From contig NZ_JAFMOF010000003.1 in assembly GCF_017349075.1 (NCBI RefSeq), positions 62,001 through 126,000 on the forward strand: a stretch of DNA of 64,000 bases, written 5' to 3'. Position numbers and translations under genes: made by a program. Position 1 is the first letter of the stretch. Each line of letters starts with the position of its first letter. This document shows, piece after piece, positions 43,225-52,731 of this stretch. The DNA is from Streptomyces triculaminicus. Its GTDB lineage: Bacteria > Actinomycetota > Actinomycetes > Streptomycetales > Streptomycetaceae. Under the pieces are notes generated by a model. It made no database searches. It worked only from the letters and a program-made list of their open reading frames with translations, and was not told where the DNA came from.

Positions 43225-46200
43225 TTACATGCCGACCTTCCGAAGAGTGTTCTCCAGCGAGTCGGCGTACAGCCGGGCCCCCTGGACCTTCGGGTGAAAC
43301 GACTGCGCCGAAGCGGGCTGTTCCTTGGTACTTGGATTGTCGCTCGGTGTCTTGTCAGTCACGATGCCGTGAACGCTTTCGGGGTCGCCGCAGATGGCCT
43401 TCCCCTTGAAGAACTCCTTGGGGTTGGAGAACACGGAGTTTGCCCCGGCAGCGTTGGCTTCAGCCGTGGCGTCGTTCATCACCGTGAGCATCAGGTCACC
43501 CATCTCGTTGATCCAGGGTGCCTCAGCGGAGCCGATACCGGGTACGCATGAACCGGCCTTCTCGAGCAAGATCGGGTAGCCCATGAGCACGACCTTGGCG
43601 TTGGGTGCCTGTGCGTGAATCGCCTTCAGCGTCTCAACGATCTTGGATCGCACGGTGGTCTTCATGAACTTTGGTTGCGCATCCTTGAGCGACTCGCTGT
43701 CGCCGTCCAGCTTGCCTTCCTGACACACTTCGGGCAGGCCGATCCCACCGAAGATGCACTTCGTGACGATCTTTGAAAACCTCGAGTCATTACCACCGAT
43801 GGAGATGGTGACGAGTGTGGTGTTCTCGTCGAGGTAGCCCTGGTCCATCTGCGTCAGCTCACCGAAGTGACGTTGGTCCCACGCGACCCTGCCACCCGCA
43901 CCACCAGGGAGGATGTTGTCGGTAGTGGCACCGGAGCAGGCGATCAGGTGGTAGTCCATGGACGAGTCCCAGGAGTCCGCCCGGTCGCCGATCGAGCTGA
44001 CGGAGTCGGCGAGCTTCGCCTGTCGGGACCATGTGTAACGTGACCGGTGGCAGCCATTCCGGAGCTTTTCGTTGTCGCCGTAGACGTCGGTCTCCTTGTA
44101 GTAGTCGCCGCCGCCCGACTTCGAGGCGCCCTCACCGGAGGAGTACGAGTCACCCATGGCGACCACGAAGTCCTTCGGCTTGGAGGACAGTTTCTGGAAG
44201 GCGACCGCATCCCATGCGATGTCCTCGCTGCCGTCGCCGTCCAGCGAGTGATTATCGAGGCTTACCCTGGGCGTTCCAGAGAATTCAAAAACGCCTAGAG
44301 AGACCCACTTGTTCTCCTGCGTACGCTGTGGGACAACCCGGAACTTCTTCCCCTTACCAGTGTCGACCACGTACTTCGCCTGACGCGTGTGGGCACCGTT
44401 GTCCGGGGTGTGGACCATGACGCGGGCCCAGCCGTTGATCTGCTGACCGAGGGTCCAGGTGCCGGTCACGGTGAGGTCGTGGTTGTTAGTGGCGGTACCT
44501 TCGCCACGGGTATGGGCGAAGTAGAAGTGCCCGTTGTACCCGGAGCCCAGCTGGTGGGTGTCCATCTTGGACGGGTACAGGCCGTTGCCGCCCTCGCCTC
44601 CGGCGAAGGTGAACTTGAAGGTGCCGTCCGAGGTCGTGTCACCACAGCCAGGCCGGGTCGTCGGCGTGCCCCTCGGGAGGTCGTCGACGACGAGGACACC
44701 GGAGGGCAGTCCGTCCTTAGAACAGTTCGGCTTATAGGCCTCGCCGTCGGCCTCTTCCTTGTAGGTGGGGTCGAAGCGCAGAATCTCGTTCCCGCACTGC
44801 GACGCGTCGCAGTTCTTCCAGACATTCGCCTCGTTCCACCAGCACTTGAGATCCTGGCGGGTGCACGCGCCGAGGCCGGCCTGGTTGGAGTCGTTCGGCC
44901 CGATCTTGCTCTTGTCGCAGCTGTTGGCCGACGTACAGAACAGGCCCTCCGGGGGCTTCACCGTGGTACGGGCAGGATTGTTGGTCCACCATGCCGGACG
45001 GAAACCGGAGACCATCTTGCCCGGCGACTCCAGGGCTTCGAGGGGTCGTGCGGCCCAGCCGAGCACCTTCTCTTGGTACGGCCAGTCCTGGGGGTGTGAC
45101 GCATCCTTATAGCGGTCGTGCCCGTCCTCGTCCTCCAGGAAAGGTGTCCGGTTGGCCTTCCACAGGGGGTTGGCGGGGTTGTTCGTGAAGCCGACGCCCC
45201 ACATCCCGTCGTTCTTGGACGCTTGGTCCTTCGGGTAGTAGCCCGAGTTGTAGGCCCACAACGCGTAGAACCAGTTTTCCATGTACTGGGGCTTGCCGTT
45301 GTTGATGACCATGCCATCACGGCGAGTCTGGTTCCACTTCTCGATAAGGACGTTGATGCCGCTCGCGATATTGGCGGTGTAGTCCAGTGCTGCTGCCTCT
45401 TGCTGGGTCGTTGTGAGGGCCTTCTCTCCTGTCTTCTCCTTGCCATGCAGGCGCATGCCGTCGGTGATTTGGGTGATGCCGTAACCGCAGTCGGCCTTTG
45501 CCCAGTTAATTCCCCATGCGTCGGATTGATTGCCGTCGGGGTTGTACTCGATGCCGTAGTAGTTCCCGATGAGCGGGTTCGCGGTGACACCGGGCACGGC
45601 CATGCGGGCGGCCTGCCACATGTTCGACTCCTGCGCAGTGATACCGAGCATCACCTGCGCGGGAATGCGGCCGCCACCATCGAGCTCGACCCGCGGGAAG
45701 AGGGACTGCGGCTGGTAAGCCGACATTCCCGTGTTCTTCCAGTTCGCAGGCCGCGAGATGTGCTTGTCGAGGTTGTTGGTGATGGCCTGGTCCACCGCCC
45801 ACTCGACCTGGCGTGGCTTCGGCTGCATGGCCTGCTTGCGCGGGTCGTTACGGGGCACCGCGCAGTACCGTTCGTCCTCGACGGGGTCGTTCGGTGAGCC
45901 AGCAACGGCCCGGGAACCAGCGGACTTCTTCGCGGTGCCGGCCGCAGCAAGACTCGGCGAGAGGGCGCGGCCCGTGGCAGCGTTCTTCTCGGTGTTACTC
46001 GGCGCGACCTTGAACCCGGTGGACTTGCCGGTGGTGAGCGACTTCAGCCCGATCTTGACAGTCCGGGCTGAAAGCGCCTCTTCCGGGCGGACACGGGAGC
46101 CTTTGCCTTCAGCCCAGGTGATGTCGGTGACGAGAGCCTCGCCGTGGGTGGTGGCCTGTGCTTCCTTGGGTGTGCCAGTCGGCCGCTTCACCGAACGGGG

Positions 46201-47217
46201 TAACTTCGTAGCGGCGGTGGTCTCACCCGTTATGAAGACAGTGCCGTGGGCGCTGCGCGAGAGATCCATCTTGGTCAGCATGCCGCTGGCCAAGATGGAC
46301 GGCTTGGCCTTCTTCGTGTTGCCTTCAGTGATGTTTTGTGCGGTGATCCGCCTGACTTCACCCTTTGGTGAGGCGGTCGCCGCGAGTGAGCGTGACTTGG
46401 AGATCGGGCGGTCGAGGTAGACGACGCCGCCGTCACCGTCCGGCTTGAGCTCGAACGGAATCTGGGCTGTCCTGGCGATGGCCGTCCGCTTGCCTGAGTC
46501 GTCGATCTTGACGAGACGGGCGTCATCGGCCGCGACGATGTCCTTGCCGACCGGGACGGCTGACGTGACCTGGCCCTTGAGCTCGATGGGCTTGCCGAGA
46601 GTGCCCGACGCCGCGTCGACCTTCAGAAGTCGGGTGGCGTTTTTGTTCTCGCCGCCAGCCTGGGTGAATACCGCCATTTCACCCGTACCGCAGCCAGGGC
46701 TGAAGTAGGCTAATGACGCTTGCCGGTTCAGCTTCGTCACTTTGCCAGATGCCAGATCGACAACGGCGGTGAACGCGCCGCGGGACATTAACTCAGTCTT
46801 GTTGGTAAAGGTTCGTGGCGCATAAGCGACCACCGCATTTTTACCAGATCCAGTGACACAGGCGTTGCCGATCCACATGTCCGTGTCGAATCCAGGCTCT
46901 GACAGAGACGCAGCGGTCCGCCAGGAATAGCCGTTCTTTTTATCGGCGACGAGAAGATGGAAACCATCTGCATCGCTGGTGGTTGTCCAAGCGCGATCTG
47001 CAGAATCCTCCCAGCCCTTGCCGAGGATGTTTTCGCGCTGAGACGGTTTGATCGTCAGAGTTGCATTGTTCTGGTTATCCGCTATGGAAGCCGGTAACTT
47101 CGAGGTCTTGCTGTCAGAGGCCCAGGCGGTGGTATCAATGCCCTGAGTCAGCCCGATGACCATCATAGCTGCAGAGGTGGCCGTTATCGCCACCGGTGCT
47201 CTTCGCCGCGATCTCAA
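43225..47217 (-). CDS. Giant secreted multidomain protein: lysozyme-like, golvesin-like and SGNH hydrolase domains
   Basis: A 1330-residue exported protein. A signal peptide (about 1-33) is followed by a repetitive beta-rich N-terminal part (35-400, propeller-like by eye). A lysozyme/SLT-like domain has E530 in GITAQESNMW and CGYGITQIT after it. A Cys-rich linker follows, then a golvesin-C-like carbohydrate-binding part (about 880-1005, with ARVMVHTPDNGAHTRQAKYV). The end is an SGNH/GDSL esterase with Ser1024 in MGDSYSSGEGAS, SIGGND, and the final catalytic His in SFHPKVQGARLY. It could cut wall glycan and deacylate it or a lipid. TTA codons lie at 46711-46713 and 46789-46791. Confidence 0.85.
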   Translation of the reverse strand: MRSRRRAPVAITATSAAMMVIGLTQGIDTTAWASDSKTSKLPASIADNQNNATLTIKPSQRENILGKGWEDSADRAWTTTSDADGFHLLVADKKNGYSWRTAASLSEPGFDTDMWIGNACVTGSGKNAVVAYAPRTFTNKTELMSRGAFTAVVDLASGKVTKLNRQASLAYFSPGCGTGEMAVFTQAGGENKNATRLLKVDAASGTLGKPIELKGQVTSAVPVGKDIVAADDARLVKIDDSGKRTAIARTAQIPFELKPDGDGGVVYLDRPISKSRSLAATASPKGEVRRITAQNITEGNTKKAKPSILASGMLTKMDLSRSAHGTVFITGETTAATKLPRSVKRPTGTPKEAQATTHGEALVTDITWAEGKGSRVRPEEALSARTVKIGLKSLTTGKSTGFKVAPSNTEKNAATGRALSPSLAAAGTAKKSAGSRAVAGSPNDPVEDERYCAVPRNDPRKQAMQPKPRQVEWAVDQAITNNLDKHISRPANWKNTGMSAYQPQSLFPRVELDGGGRIPAQVMLGITAQESNMWQAARMAVPGVTANPLIGNYYGIEYNPDGNQSDAWGINWAKADCGYGITQITDGMRLHGKEKTGEKALTTTQQEAAALDYTANIASGINVLIEKWNQTRRDGMVINNGKPQYMENWFYALWAYNSGYYPKDQASKNDGMWGVGFTNNPANPLWKANRTPFLEDEDGHDRYKDASHPQDWPYQEKVLGWAARPLEALESPGKMVSGFRPAWWTNNPARTTVKPPEGLFCTSANSCDKSKIGPNDSNQAGLGACTRQDLKCWWNEANVWKNCDASQCGNEILRFDPTYKEEADGEAYKPNCSKDGLPSGVLVVDDLPRGTPTTRPGCGDTTSDGTFKFTFAGGEGGNGLYPSKMDTHQLGSGYNGHFYFAHTRGEGTATNNHDLTVTGTWTLGQQINGWARVMVHTPDNGAHTRQAKYVVDTGKGKKFRVVPQRTQENKWVSLGVFEFSGTPRVSLDNHSLDGDGSEDIAWDAVAFQKLSSKPKDFVVAMGDSYSSGEGASKSGGGDYYKETDVYGDNEKLRNGCHRSRYTWSRQAKLADSVSSIGDRADSWDSSMDYHLIACSGATTDNILPGGAGGRVAWDQRHFGELTQMDQGYLDENTTLVTISIGGNDSRFSKIVTKCIFGGIGLPEVCQEGKLDGDSESLKDAQPKFMKTTVRSKIVETLKAIHAQAPNAKVVLMGYPILLEKAGSCVPGIGSAEAPWINEMGDLMLTVMNDATAEANAAGANSVFSNPKEFFKGKAICGDPESVHGIVTDKTPSDNPSTKEQPASAQSFHPKVQGARLYADSLENTLRKVGM

Positions 47218-47468
47218 AGAATCTCCTTTGTTCCACTGTTGATCCTGCAGTCAAGCGCGTGCTGGAAAGGAGGCAATCTCCCAGGCGGGAATCGTGAGAT
47301 TGAGAAAACCTGGGAGGATGCGTTCCGGGTAGCTCCAGGGCCACTCAGCTGTATTCTGTGGGGCTCCTGGGTTAGTGCTCAGAAAGTGGGATCACGACCT
47401 ATTATTATCTGTAAGACCCAGAGGGTGCGCATGAGTAGCATTCACTGCCTCTGCGCTGCCCATGGGGT

Positions 47469-47975
47469 TCATCGACAGAAGTCGCGACGCGCGTTTATTG
47501 CCATTGAGCCGTCTGCGGTCAGCATGACAGCTGTGATCACGGGGCAATCATCCATGCGGACCGGCCCTGCGTATTGCTTAAAAACTCCTTCATCGGTTTG
47601 GCAGCGCGGACTGGTGCTGTTATTGCAGATCTGCAGCTTCATGTGTCGCGCTACGTCTGTATTGTTGTCGAAGATTGCGCATATTGTGTCATTAGGCCCG
47701 ACGCCTCCGTTCGAGAAGGCGAACAAAGTGCCCCATCTGATCGCTCTTTCCGGGAGGCGTTCAGCGTGTATCAGCTTGTAACTAGAGCCGCAAACGGTCG
47801 CTGCCGCTTGGGTGGCGGCAGGGTTGGCGGCTGCGATCGCCTTGGTCTTGGCGTTGGCTTCAGCAGCTATGGGCGCACCCGCAATGCTCTGCTTGTCGGC
47901 CACGGAAGGGGTAGCGGTTATGCCAACAGCAGCTATCGCCGCGACTGCTGTTATGGCCAATCTTGAAGTGACCAC
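47469..47975 (-). CDS. Secreted SapA-like (spore-associated protein A) protein
   Basis: A 168-residue exported protein with a signal peptide (VTSRLAITAVAAIAAVGITA, cut near SVA-D). The mature part resembles spore-associated protein A: CGSSYKLIHAERL, a central TICAIFDNNTDVARHMKLQI, and FKQYAGPV. Six cysteines fit three disulfides. SapA proteins coat aerial hyphae and spores in Streptomyces. GTG 47975 follows AGGAGG. It is 251 bases upstream of the giant gene on the same strand. Confidence 0.7.
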   Translation of the reverse strand: MVTSRLAITAVAAIAAVGITATPSVADKQSIAGAPIAAEANAKTKAIAAANPAATQAAATVCGSSYKLIHAERLPERAIRWGTLFAFSNGGVGPNDTICAIFDNNTDVARHMKLQICNNSTSPRCQTDEGVFKQYAGPVRMDDCPVITAVMLTADGSMAINARRDFCR

Positions 47976-48536
47976 GAGATGCCTCCTGGCTGGGATTTTG
48001 AGGTAGACCGCCGGATGGCATCACGTACAACGGCTTGAAGCCAAGACCTTGCCTCAGGAGATGGCTGGTTAATGCATGTTTATTGGCGGATAGCCGTCAT
48101 GGTCAGACGTCCGCCCTGACGGAGCGGCATGGAGGAAAGGGTAGGTGTGTGAGCGACACCACTAGCGGAGCTCTCCAATCGGCTGCGGCTGGGATGGTAG
48201 CGAAACAGCCTCGCTAACGGAACTCTTACCTGCCCCTGGCAACTCCATCGCCGTCCGGCCTAGCTCGCGTTGTCGGAATCCCGGTGCCGTTGCCGTTGTT
48301 GCGGACCTGGTGGATGACGTCAGAGGAGTCGAGTTCATTTTCTTGTGGATATTGGCGGCATCATGTTGGCGGCAGTGAGAAACACGCGCTGGGCAGTTTA
48401 TTTTCGGCCAGGATATCTAGATTACTTGCGCCCCGACTGTGCGACAGTGAAGTATAAAGACCGGGCCTCGCTCACGTGGCTCGCCGCAATTAGCGAACGA
48501 AAGGTCACCACCTTGCCAATCATCAGGAGAGCAGGT
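47976..48536. other. Divergent non-coding region
   Basis: About 560 bases between the SapA-like gene (minus) and the I36-like gene (plus), rather A/T-rich from 48330 on (ATTTTCTTGTGGATATTGG, GCAGTTTATTTTCGGCC). It should hold both promoters. Open frames here have no ribosome site. It may include remnants of older sequence; nothing is recognisable. Confidence 0.4.
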
Positions 48537-48998
48537 ATGTCGAAATTTGCACCCACGGCAGCGTTTGCCGCACTAGGCGCCGCAGCCCTTCTTTTATCCT
48601 TGACGCCAGCCGAAGCATCTGCGGACGGAAGGCCTCTTCCCGGGCCTACGGAGCGGTGTTACCCCGGCCAAGGATGCCTCTATTACGGCAACCAATGGAA
48701 TGGCGCCGTCGCCCCCATGTACCGGGGAGGATCCAACCATGAGGGTCAGATTTTTGCGCCCGGCACGGGGCGAGGGGCCGGAGAATATCTAAAGAACGCC
48801 GCAGCCTCTGCAGACAATCGATCCGAAGGAACAGATTATTGCATCCACGTGAATAGCTACTTCAAGGGCCCGTACGACATACTTCCGGCCTGGAGCAGGA
48901 TCTTCCTCGGCCCTACCCACAACATAACGCTTCCCACAACTACTACCCAAAGCACGAAAACGGCGATCGCCATTCTGAATTCGCCAAGGGAAAGGTGA
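48537..48998 (+). CDS. Peptidase inhibitor I36-like secreted protein
   Basis: A 153-residue exported protein with a signal peptide (FAPTAAFAALGAAALLLSLT, cut near ASA-D). The mature part has the I36/SMPI-type pattern: CYPGQGCLYYGNQWNG, then YLKNAAASADNRS and C-I-H-V, ending before an extra tail with few positive matches. Known members inhibit metalloproteases, but many are uncharacterised. ATG 48537 follows AGGAGAG. The lipoprotein gene follows 58 bases later. Confidence 0.65.
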   Translation: MSKFAPTAAFAALGAAALLLSLTPAEASADGRPLPGPTERCYPGQGCLYYGNQWNGAVAPMYRGGSNHEGQIFAPGTGRGAGEYLKNAAASADNRSEGTDYCIHVNSYFKGPYDILPAWSRIFLGPTHNITLPTTTTQSTKTAIAILNSPRER

Positions 48999-49056
48999 GC
49001 AGCAACTCGTACACGAGTGTCGCAAATGCCTCGCTCGTCGAGGGTGCGTGGAATAA

Positions 49057-50061
49057 GTGAACACGAAAACCAAGCACGCAGTACTTCTATGTCTCTCCGT
49101 CGCACTGGCATCGGCTACAGTGTCGGGCTGCGCAAACTCAAGTGGCGGTTTTCCGAACTCAAGGAGCCGCTCATTACACGACAGTGAGACGAGTAAAGAA
49201 CTCGAAACCAAGAGCACCTCGAGCGGTCCCGTGCGCAATGTGGGGGACGTCTCTGCACTCCCACTCCCCATCACATCATACCGGTTGTCGGGAATTGAAA
49301 TTTCCCAGATCAATACGGCTAAGAATGCGCTCGTTCAAAAATGCATGACCCGCATGGGCTTCAAGGACTTCAGGCCGACAGAAGTCCGAGAGCCCGGTTC
49401 CGACGACCTGAAAGAACTAGACGATCTACGTTACGGTTCATACGACGCTGCACAGGTGAAGAAGTACGGCTACAGGCCAGACTTCCTGACGTCTGGGAGG
49501 AACAAATTTGCCGCACCGTCAGTAGAACCGAAGCGCACCCCTGAAGAATGGCTAGCTCTGACCGCCACCAGCCAAGAAGTAAGCGATAAACAAAGAACGG
49601 CAAAGGCTCAATCTAGGCTTCGAAGCGGCGCGGTGGTCCCTGAGGGGGGATGCCTCGGCGAGTCCCTCACGAAACTAACAGGAGGTGATCCACTTGTCGC
49701 CGATCTTGTACAGCAAATCAATGGAGACAGTTACCGAACTTCCCTGAAGGAGCCCCGAGTTAAGGAAGTCTTCTTGAAGTGGTCCTCCTGCATGAGGGTA
49801 AAAGGATATAAATACACAGACCCGATGCAGGCAAACGACGACCCCAAATTCCTCACCGGCACAGCGTCCGCTGATGAGATCGCAACGGCCGAGGTCGACG
49901 TCTCATGCAAGCGCGAAACAAATCTCATTCCCATTTGGCGCTCAACCGAAATAGCTATTCAGGAGAATATGATCGCCAAAAATCGTGACGCTTTGAACGA
50001 GATAAAAAGAAGCAAGGACAATCTGATGCGCAGTGCCGCATCAGCGATCAGCGCAAAGTAG
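49057..50061 (+). CDS. Lipoprotein, unknown function
   Basis: A 334-residue protein beginning at GTG 49057, with a signal and lipobox VSGC (Cys25). It has a Ser/Glu/Lys-rich linker and a helical outer domain with cysteine pairs (KCMTRMG, GGCLGE, SSCMRVKGYK, VSCKRE). The CMRxKGY-type motif is common in actinobacterial lipoproteins of unknown role. Codon use is clearly less G/C-biased than in the window at large (AAA, ATA, AGA, and TTA at 49177-49179), which suggests transfer. Confidence 0.7.
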   Translation: MNTKTKHAVLLCLSVALASATVSGCANSSGGFPNSRSRSLHDSETSKELETKSTSSGPVRNVGDVSALPLPITSYRLSGIEISQINTAKNALVQKCMTRMGFKDFRPTEVREPGSDDLKELDDLRYGSYDAAQVKKYGYRPDFLTSGRNKFAAPSVEPKRTPEEWLALTATSQEVSDKQRTAKAQSRLRSGAVVPEGGCLGESLTKLTGGDPLVADLVQQINGDSYRTSLKEPRVKEVFLKWSSCMRVKGYKYTDPMQANDDPKFLTGTASADEIATAEVDVSCKRETNLIPIWRSTEIAIQENMIAKNRDALNEIKRSKDNLMRSAASAISAK

Positions 50062-50151
50062 TTGTCTGGGGCGAGCGAATCCAGTTTTAAATCGATGGCA
50101 GCTCACGAAGGCAAAATCACTCGTGGGGCGAGAGCGGATTAGCGCCCAAAT

Positions 50152-50194
50152 GCGACCGGCTGCCGCCCCCTCCATGGGGACGGCAGCCGGTCGC
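50152..50194. terminator. Bidirectional hairpin terminator
   Basis: GCGACCGGCTGCCG pairs with CGGCAGCCGGTCGC, with CCCC/GGGG continuing the stem. It sits between the convergent lipoprotein gene and the penicillin-binding protein gene, 12 bases past the latter's stop. Confidence 0.8.
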
Positions 50195-50205
50195 GTCGTA
50201 CGGGA

Positions 50206-52491
50206 CTACTGCGGCGGGATCTGGGTCTCCCGGCCGCCGTTGGGCCGGGTGCCGTCGGTCGAGCCGCCCGTGGGGACCGTGGGACCGGTCGGGATCGGCG
50301 GCGTGGGCCTGTTCGTCGGCTTGTTCGTCGGCTTGTTCGACGGCTTGTCCGAGGCGGACCGCGACGGCGTCGAGGACGGCGACTGCGTGCTCTTCGACGG
50401 CGTCGACGACGGGCTCGGCGAGGCCGGGGCGGACGGCGTGCCCGAGGCGGTGGGCGCCGGGCCCTGCACCGAGGTGAAGCCGCTGTCGGTCTCGATGTCG
50501 AACTTGGTCTCGTCGTCGCCGTCGCCGTAGACGGAGGAGGTGTACGCGGCCCAGATCTGGGCCGGGTACTTGCCGCCGTTGACGCGGCCGCCGCCGCCGG
50601 TGCCCTGGATGGTCACCTGCGTGCCGCCCTGGCCCTCACCGAACATGGCCACGGTGGTGACCAGGCCCGGGGTGTAACCGGCGAACCAGGCCGACTTGTT
50701 GTCGTCGGACGTACCGGTCTTGCCGGCCACCTGGTAGGCGGGGTTGGAGACGACGCTGGCCGTACCGTCGTCGACGACGCCGGTCATGACCGAGGTCAGG
50801 CCGTCGGCGGTGTTGCGCTCGACGACGCGGTCGCCGATGGCGCCCGGGAGCTTGAAGTCCTGGCCGCGCAGCGTCGCCGACTTCACGACGCTCGGGGTGA
50901 CCTTCTTGCCGTGGTTGTCCAGCGTCGCGTAGACGCCGGCCATCTCCATCGGGCTGGCGCCCATGGAGCCCAGCGCCATGGCCGGGGTCTCGTCGAAGTC
51001 GCTCTTCATGCCCAGGTCGACGGCGGTCTTCTTGACCTTGCCCATGCCGACGTCGACGACCATCTGTGCGAAGACCGAGTTGATCGAGTCGTTCATCGCC
51101 TTCTGGACCGTCACCGGGCCGTAGCTGTGCTCGTCCTCGTTCGGCGGGGCGTAGGGGATGGTGCTGCCCTGGACCGGACGGCGGGTGGTGCCGTCGTAGA
51201 TCGTGGAGGAGTTGATCGGCTGCCCGTCCTGGGTCTTGGAGTCGTTCTCCAGCGCCGAGGCAAGGATCAGCGGCTTGAACGTCGACGCGGGCTGGTAGTC
51301 CGCGCGGGTGGCGTTGCTGATCTGGTGGGTGGCGAAGTCCGCGCCGCCGTAGAGGGCGACGATCTTGCCGGTCTTCGGGTCCACCGAGACGGCGCCGGCC
51401 TGGACGTGCTTGTCGACCTCGCGCGTCTTGGGGTCGAGGTCCTCGAGCAGCTTGTCCTTGACCGCCTTCTCCAGGGCCGCCTGCTTCTTGGAGTCGATGC
51501 TCAGCGTGACGGTCCAGCCGCCGGCCGCGAAGATCTGCTCGGCGTCCTTGGCGCTGCGGCCGTCGCCCTCCCGCATCAGGTCGCGAATGATCTCCTTCTT
51601 CGCGGCCTCGATGAGGTAGCCGTTCTGGCCCTTCAGACCGGCGGCGGCCTTGGGCTTGCCCGGCTCCTTGAACTGCATGCCCTGGCGCTTGCCGCCGTCG
51701 AGCCAGTCCTGCTCGACCATCTTGTCGAGGACGTAGTTCCAGCGCTTCTTGGCGTTGGTCTTGCCGGCCTCGGTGGAGGCGGGGCCGAAGTCGTACTGGC
51801 TCGGGGCCTGCAGGAGGGCGGCCAGGTAGGCGCCTTCCTCGAGGCTGAGCTTGTCGACGTCCTTGTTGTAGTACGCCCGCGCCGCGGCCTGGATGCCATA
51901 GGCGCCCCGGCCGTAGTAGCTGGTGTTGAGGTAGCCCTCGAGGATCTCGTCCTTGGACTTCTCGTCCTGGACCTTCAGCGAGATGATCAGTTCCTTCACC
52001 TTGCGGGTGACGGTCTGACTCTGGTCCAGGTAGTAGTTCTTGACGTACTGCTGGGTGATCGTCGAACCACCCTGCTTGCCACGGCCGATGACCGTGTTGA
52101 AGATGCCGCGGGCGGTGCCCTTCAGGTCGACGCCCGGGTCGGTGTAGAAGTTCTTGTTCTCCGCGGCGACGACGGCGCGCCGGACGACCTCCGGCACCTT
52201 GGCCAGCGGCACCTCCTCGCGGTTGACCTCGCCGATGCGGGCGATGGTCTTGCCGTCGCTCGACTTGTAGACGTTGCTCTGCAGCTTGGCCGCCGAGTTG
52301 CCCTTCGGCACGTCCACGGAGAGGTACAGCGCGTAGAACGCGCCCATCCCCAGGGCGATCACGGCTATGAAGTAGGCCAGCAGCTTCTTCCAGGTGAAGA
52401 ACCGGCGTATGCCCTTCTTCTTGGGCTTGTTGCCACCCCTTGCGGGGCCACTGCCCTTGTTCTGCGCCTGTCGCGCTTGCGCTCGGCCCAT
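50206..52491 (-). CDS. Class A penicillin-binding protein (transglycosylase/transpeptidase)
   Basis: About 761 residues, bifunctional peptidoglycan synthase. A basic cytoplasmic tail and one membrane helix (LLAYFIAVIALGMGAFYALY) lead into a GT51 domain with VVAAENKNFYTDPGVD, GGSTITQQYVKN and LEGYLNTSYYGRGAYGIQ. The transpeptidase domain has S-x-x-K in ASTFKPL, S-x-N in NDSINS and KTGT. The first GT51 motif reads E-N-K-N-F where E-D-x-x-F is usual. The tail is Ser/Pro/Thr-rich, as in other actinobacteria. ATG 52491 follows GGGAGAG. It is divergent from the SPFH gene. Confidence 0.93.
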   Translation of the reverse strand: MGRAQARQAQNKGSGPARGGNKPKKKGIRRFFTWKKLLAYFIAVIALGMGAFYALYLSVDVPKGNSAAKLQSNVYKSSDGKTIARIGEVNREEVPLAKVPEVVRRAVVAAENKNFYTDPGVDLKGTARGIFNTVIGRGKQGGSTITQQYVKNYYLDQSQTVTRKVKELIISLKVQDEKSKDEILEGYLNTSYYGRGAYGIQAAARAYYNKDVDKLSLEEGAYLAALLQAPSQYDFGPASTEAGKTNAKKRWNYVLDKMVEQDWLDGGKRQGMQFKEPGKPKAAAGLKGQNGYLIEAAKKEIIRDLMREGDGRSAKDAEQIFAAGGWTVTLSIDSKKQAALEKAVKDKLLEDLDPKTREVDKHVQAGAVSVDPKTGKIVALYGGADFATHQISNATRADYQPASTFKPLILASALENDSKTQDGQPINSSTIYDGTTRRPVQGSTIPYAPPNEDEHSYGPVTVQKAMNDSINSVFAQMVVDVGMGKVKKTAVDLGMKSDFDETPAMALGSMGASPMEMAGVYATLDNHGKKVTPSVVKSATLRGQDFKLPGAIGDRVVERNTADGLTSVMTGVVDDGTASVVSNPAYQVAGKTGTSDDNKSAWFAGYTPGLVTTVAMFGEGQGGTQVTIQGTGGGGRVNGGKYPAQIWAAYTSSVYGDGDDETKFDIETDSGFTSVQGPAPTASGTPSAPASPSPSSTPSKSTQSPSSTPSRSASDKPSNKPTNKPTNRPTPPIPTGPTVPTGGSTDGTRPNGGRETQIPPQ

Positions 52492-52662
52492 CTCTCCCGT
52501 AGCTCCAGTCCGTCCGCCCCCAACCCAGCTCACGAAGCTAACACCGCAACTGCCATCAAACGCCCATCGATCACGGCAATAACGGACGTGACATACAGCA
52601 CCCCGGTCGGCGGGAACCGGGCGCGGCGTAGTGCGGGGGAAACCGTACAGGGCGATAATGTG

Positions 52663-52677
52663 CTATCACTTTGATAG
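52663..52677. promoter_or_regulatory. Palindromic operator in front of SPFH gene
   Basis: CTATCA-CTT-TGATAG, 6-base perfect arms and a 3-base spacer, 55 bases before the SPFH start in the divergent region with the PBP gene. GATAAT (52653-52658), just upstream, could be a -10 element. It is a candidate site for the coupled ribbon-helix-helix protein. Confidence 0.5.
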
Positions 52678-52731
52678 ACAGCCGAGAACGTGCGGAGGAC
52701 CACCGCACGCCGAGCGAAACGGGGGGACACC

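Noticed and set aside
48035..48217. 60-codon frame in the divergent region upstream of the I36-like gene
   Set aside because: No ribosome site, no recognisable features, and it lies in an evident promoter region.
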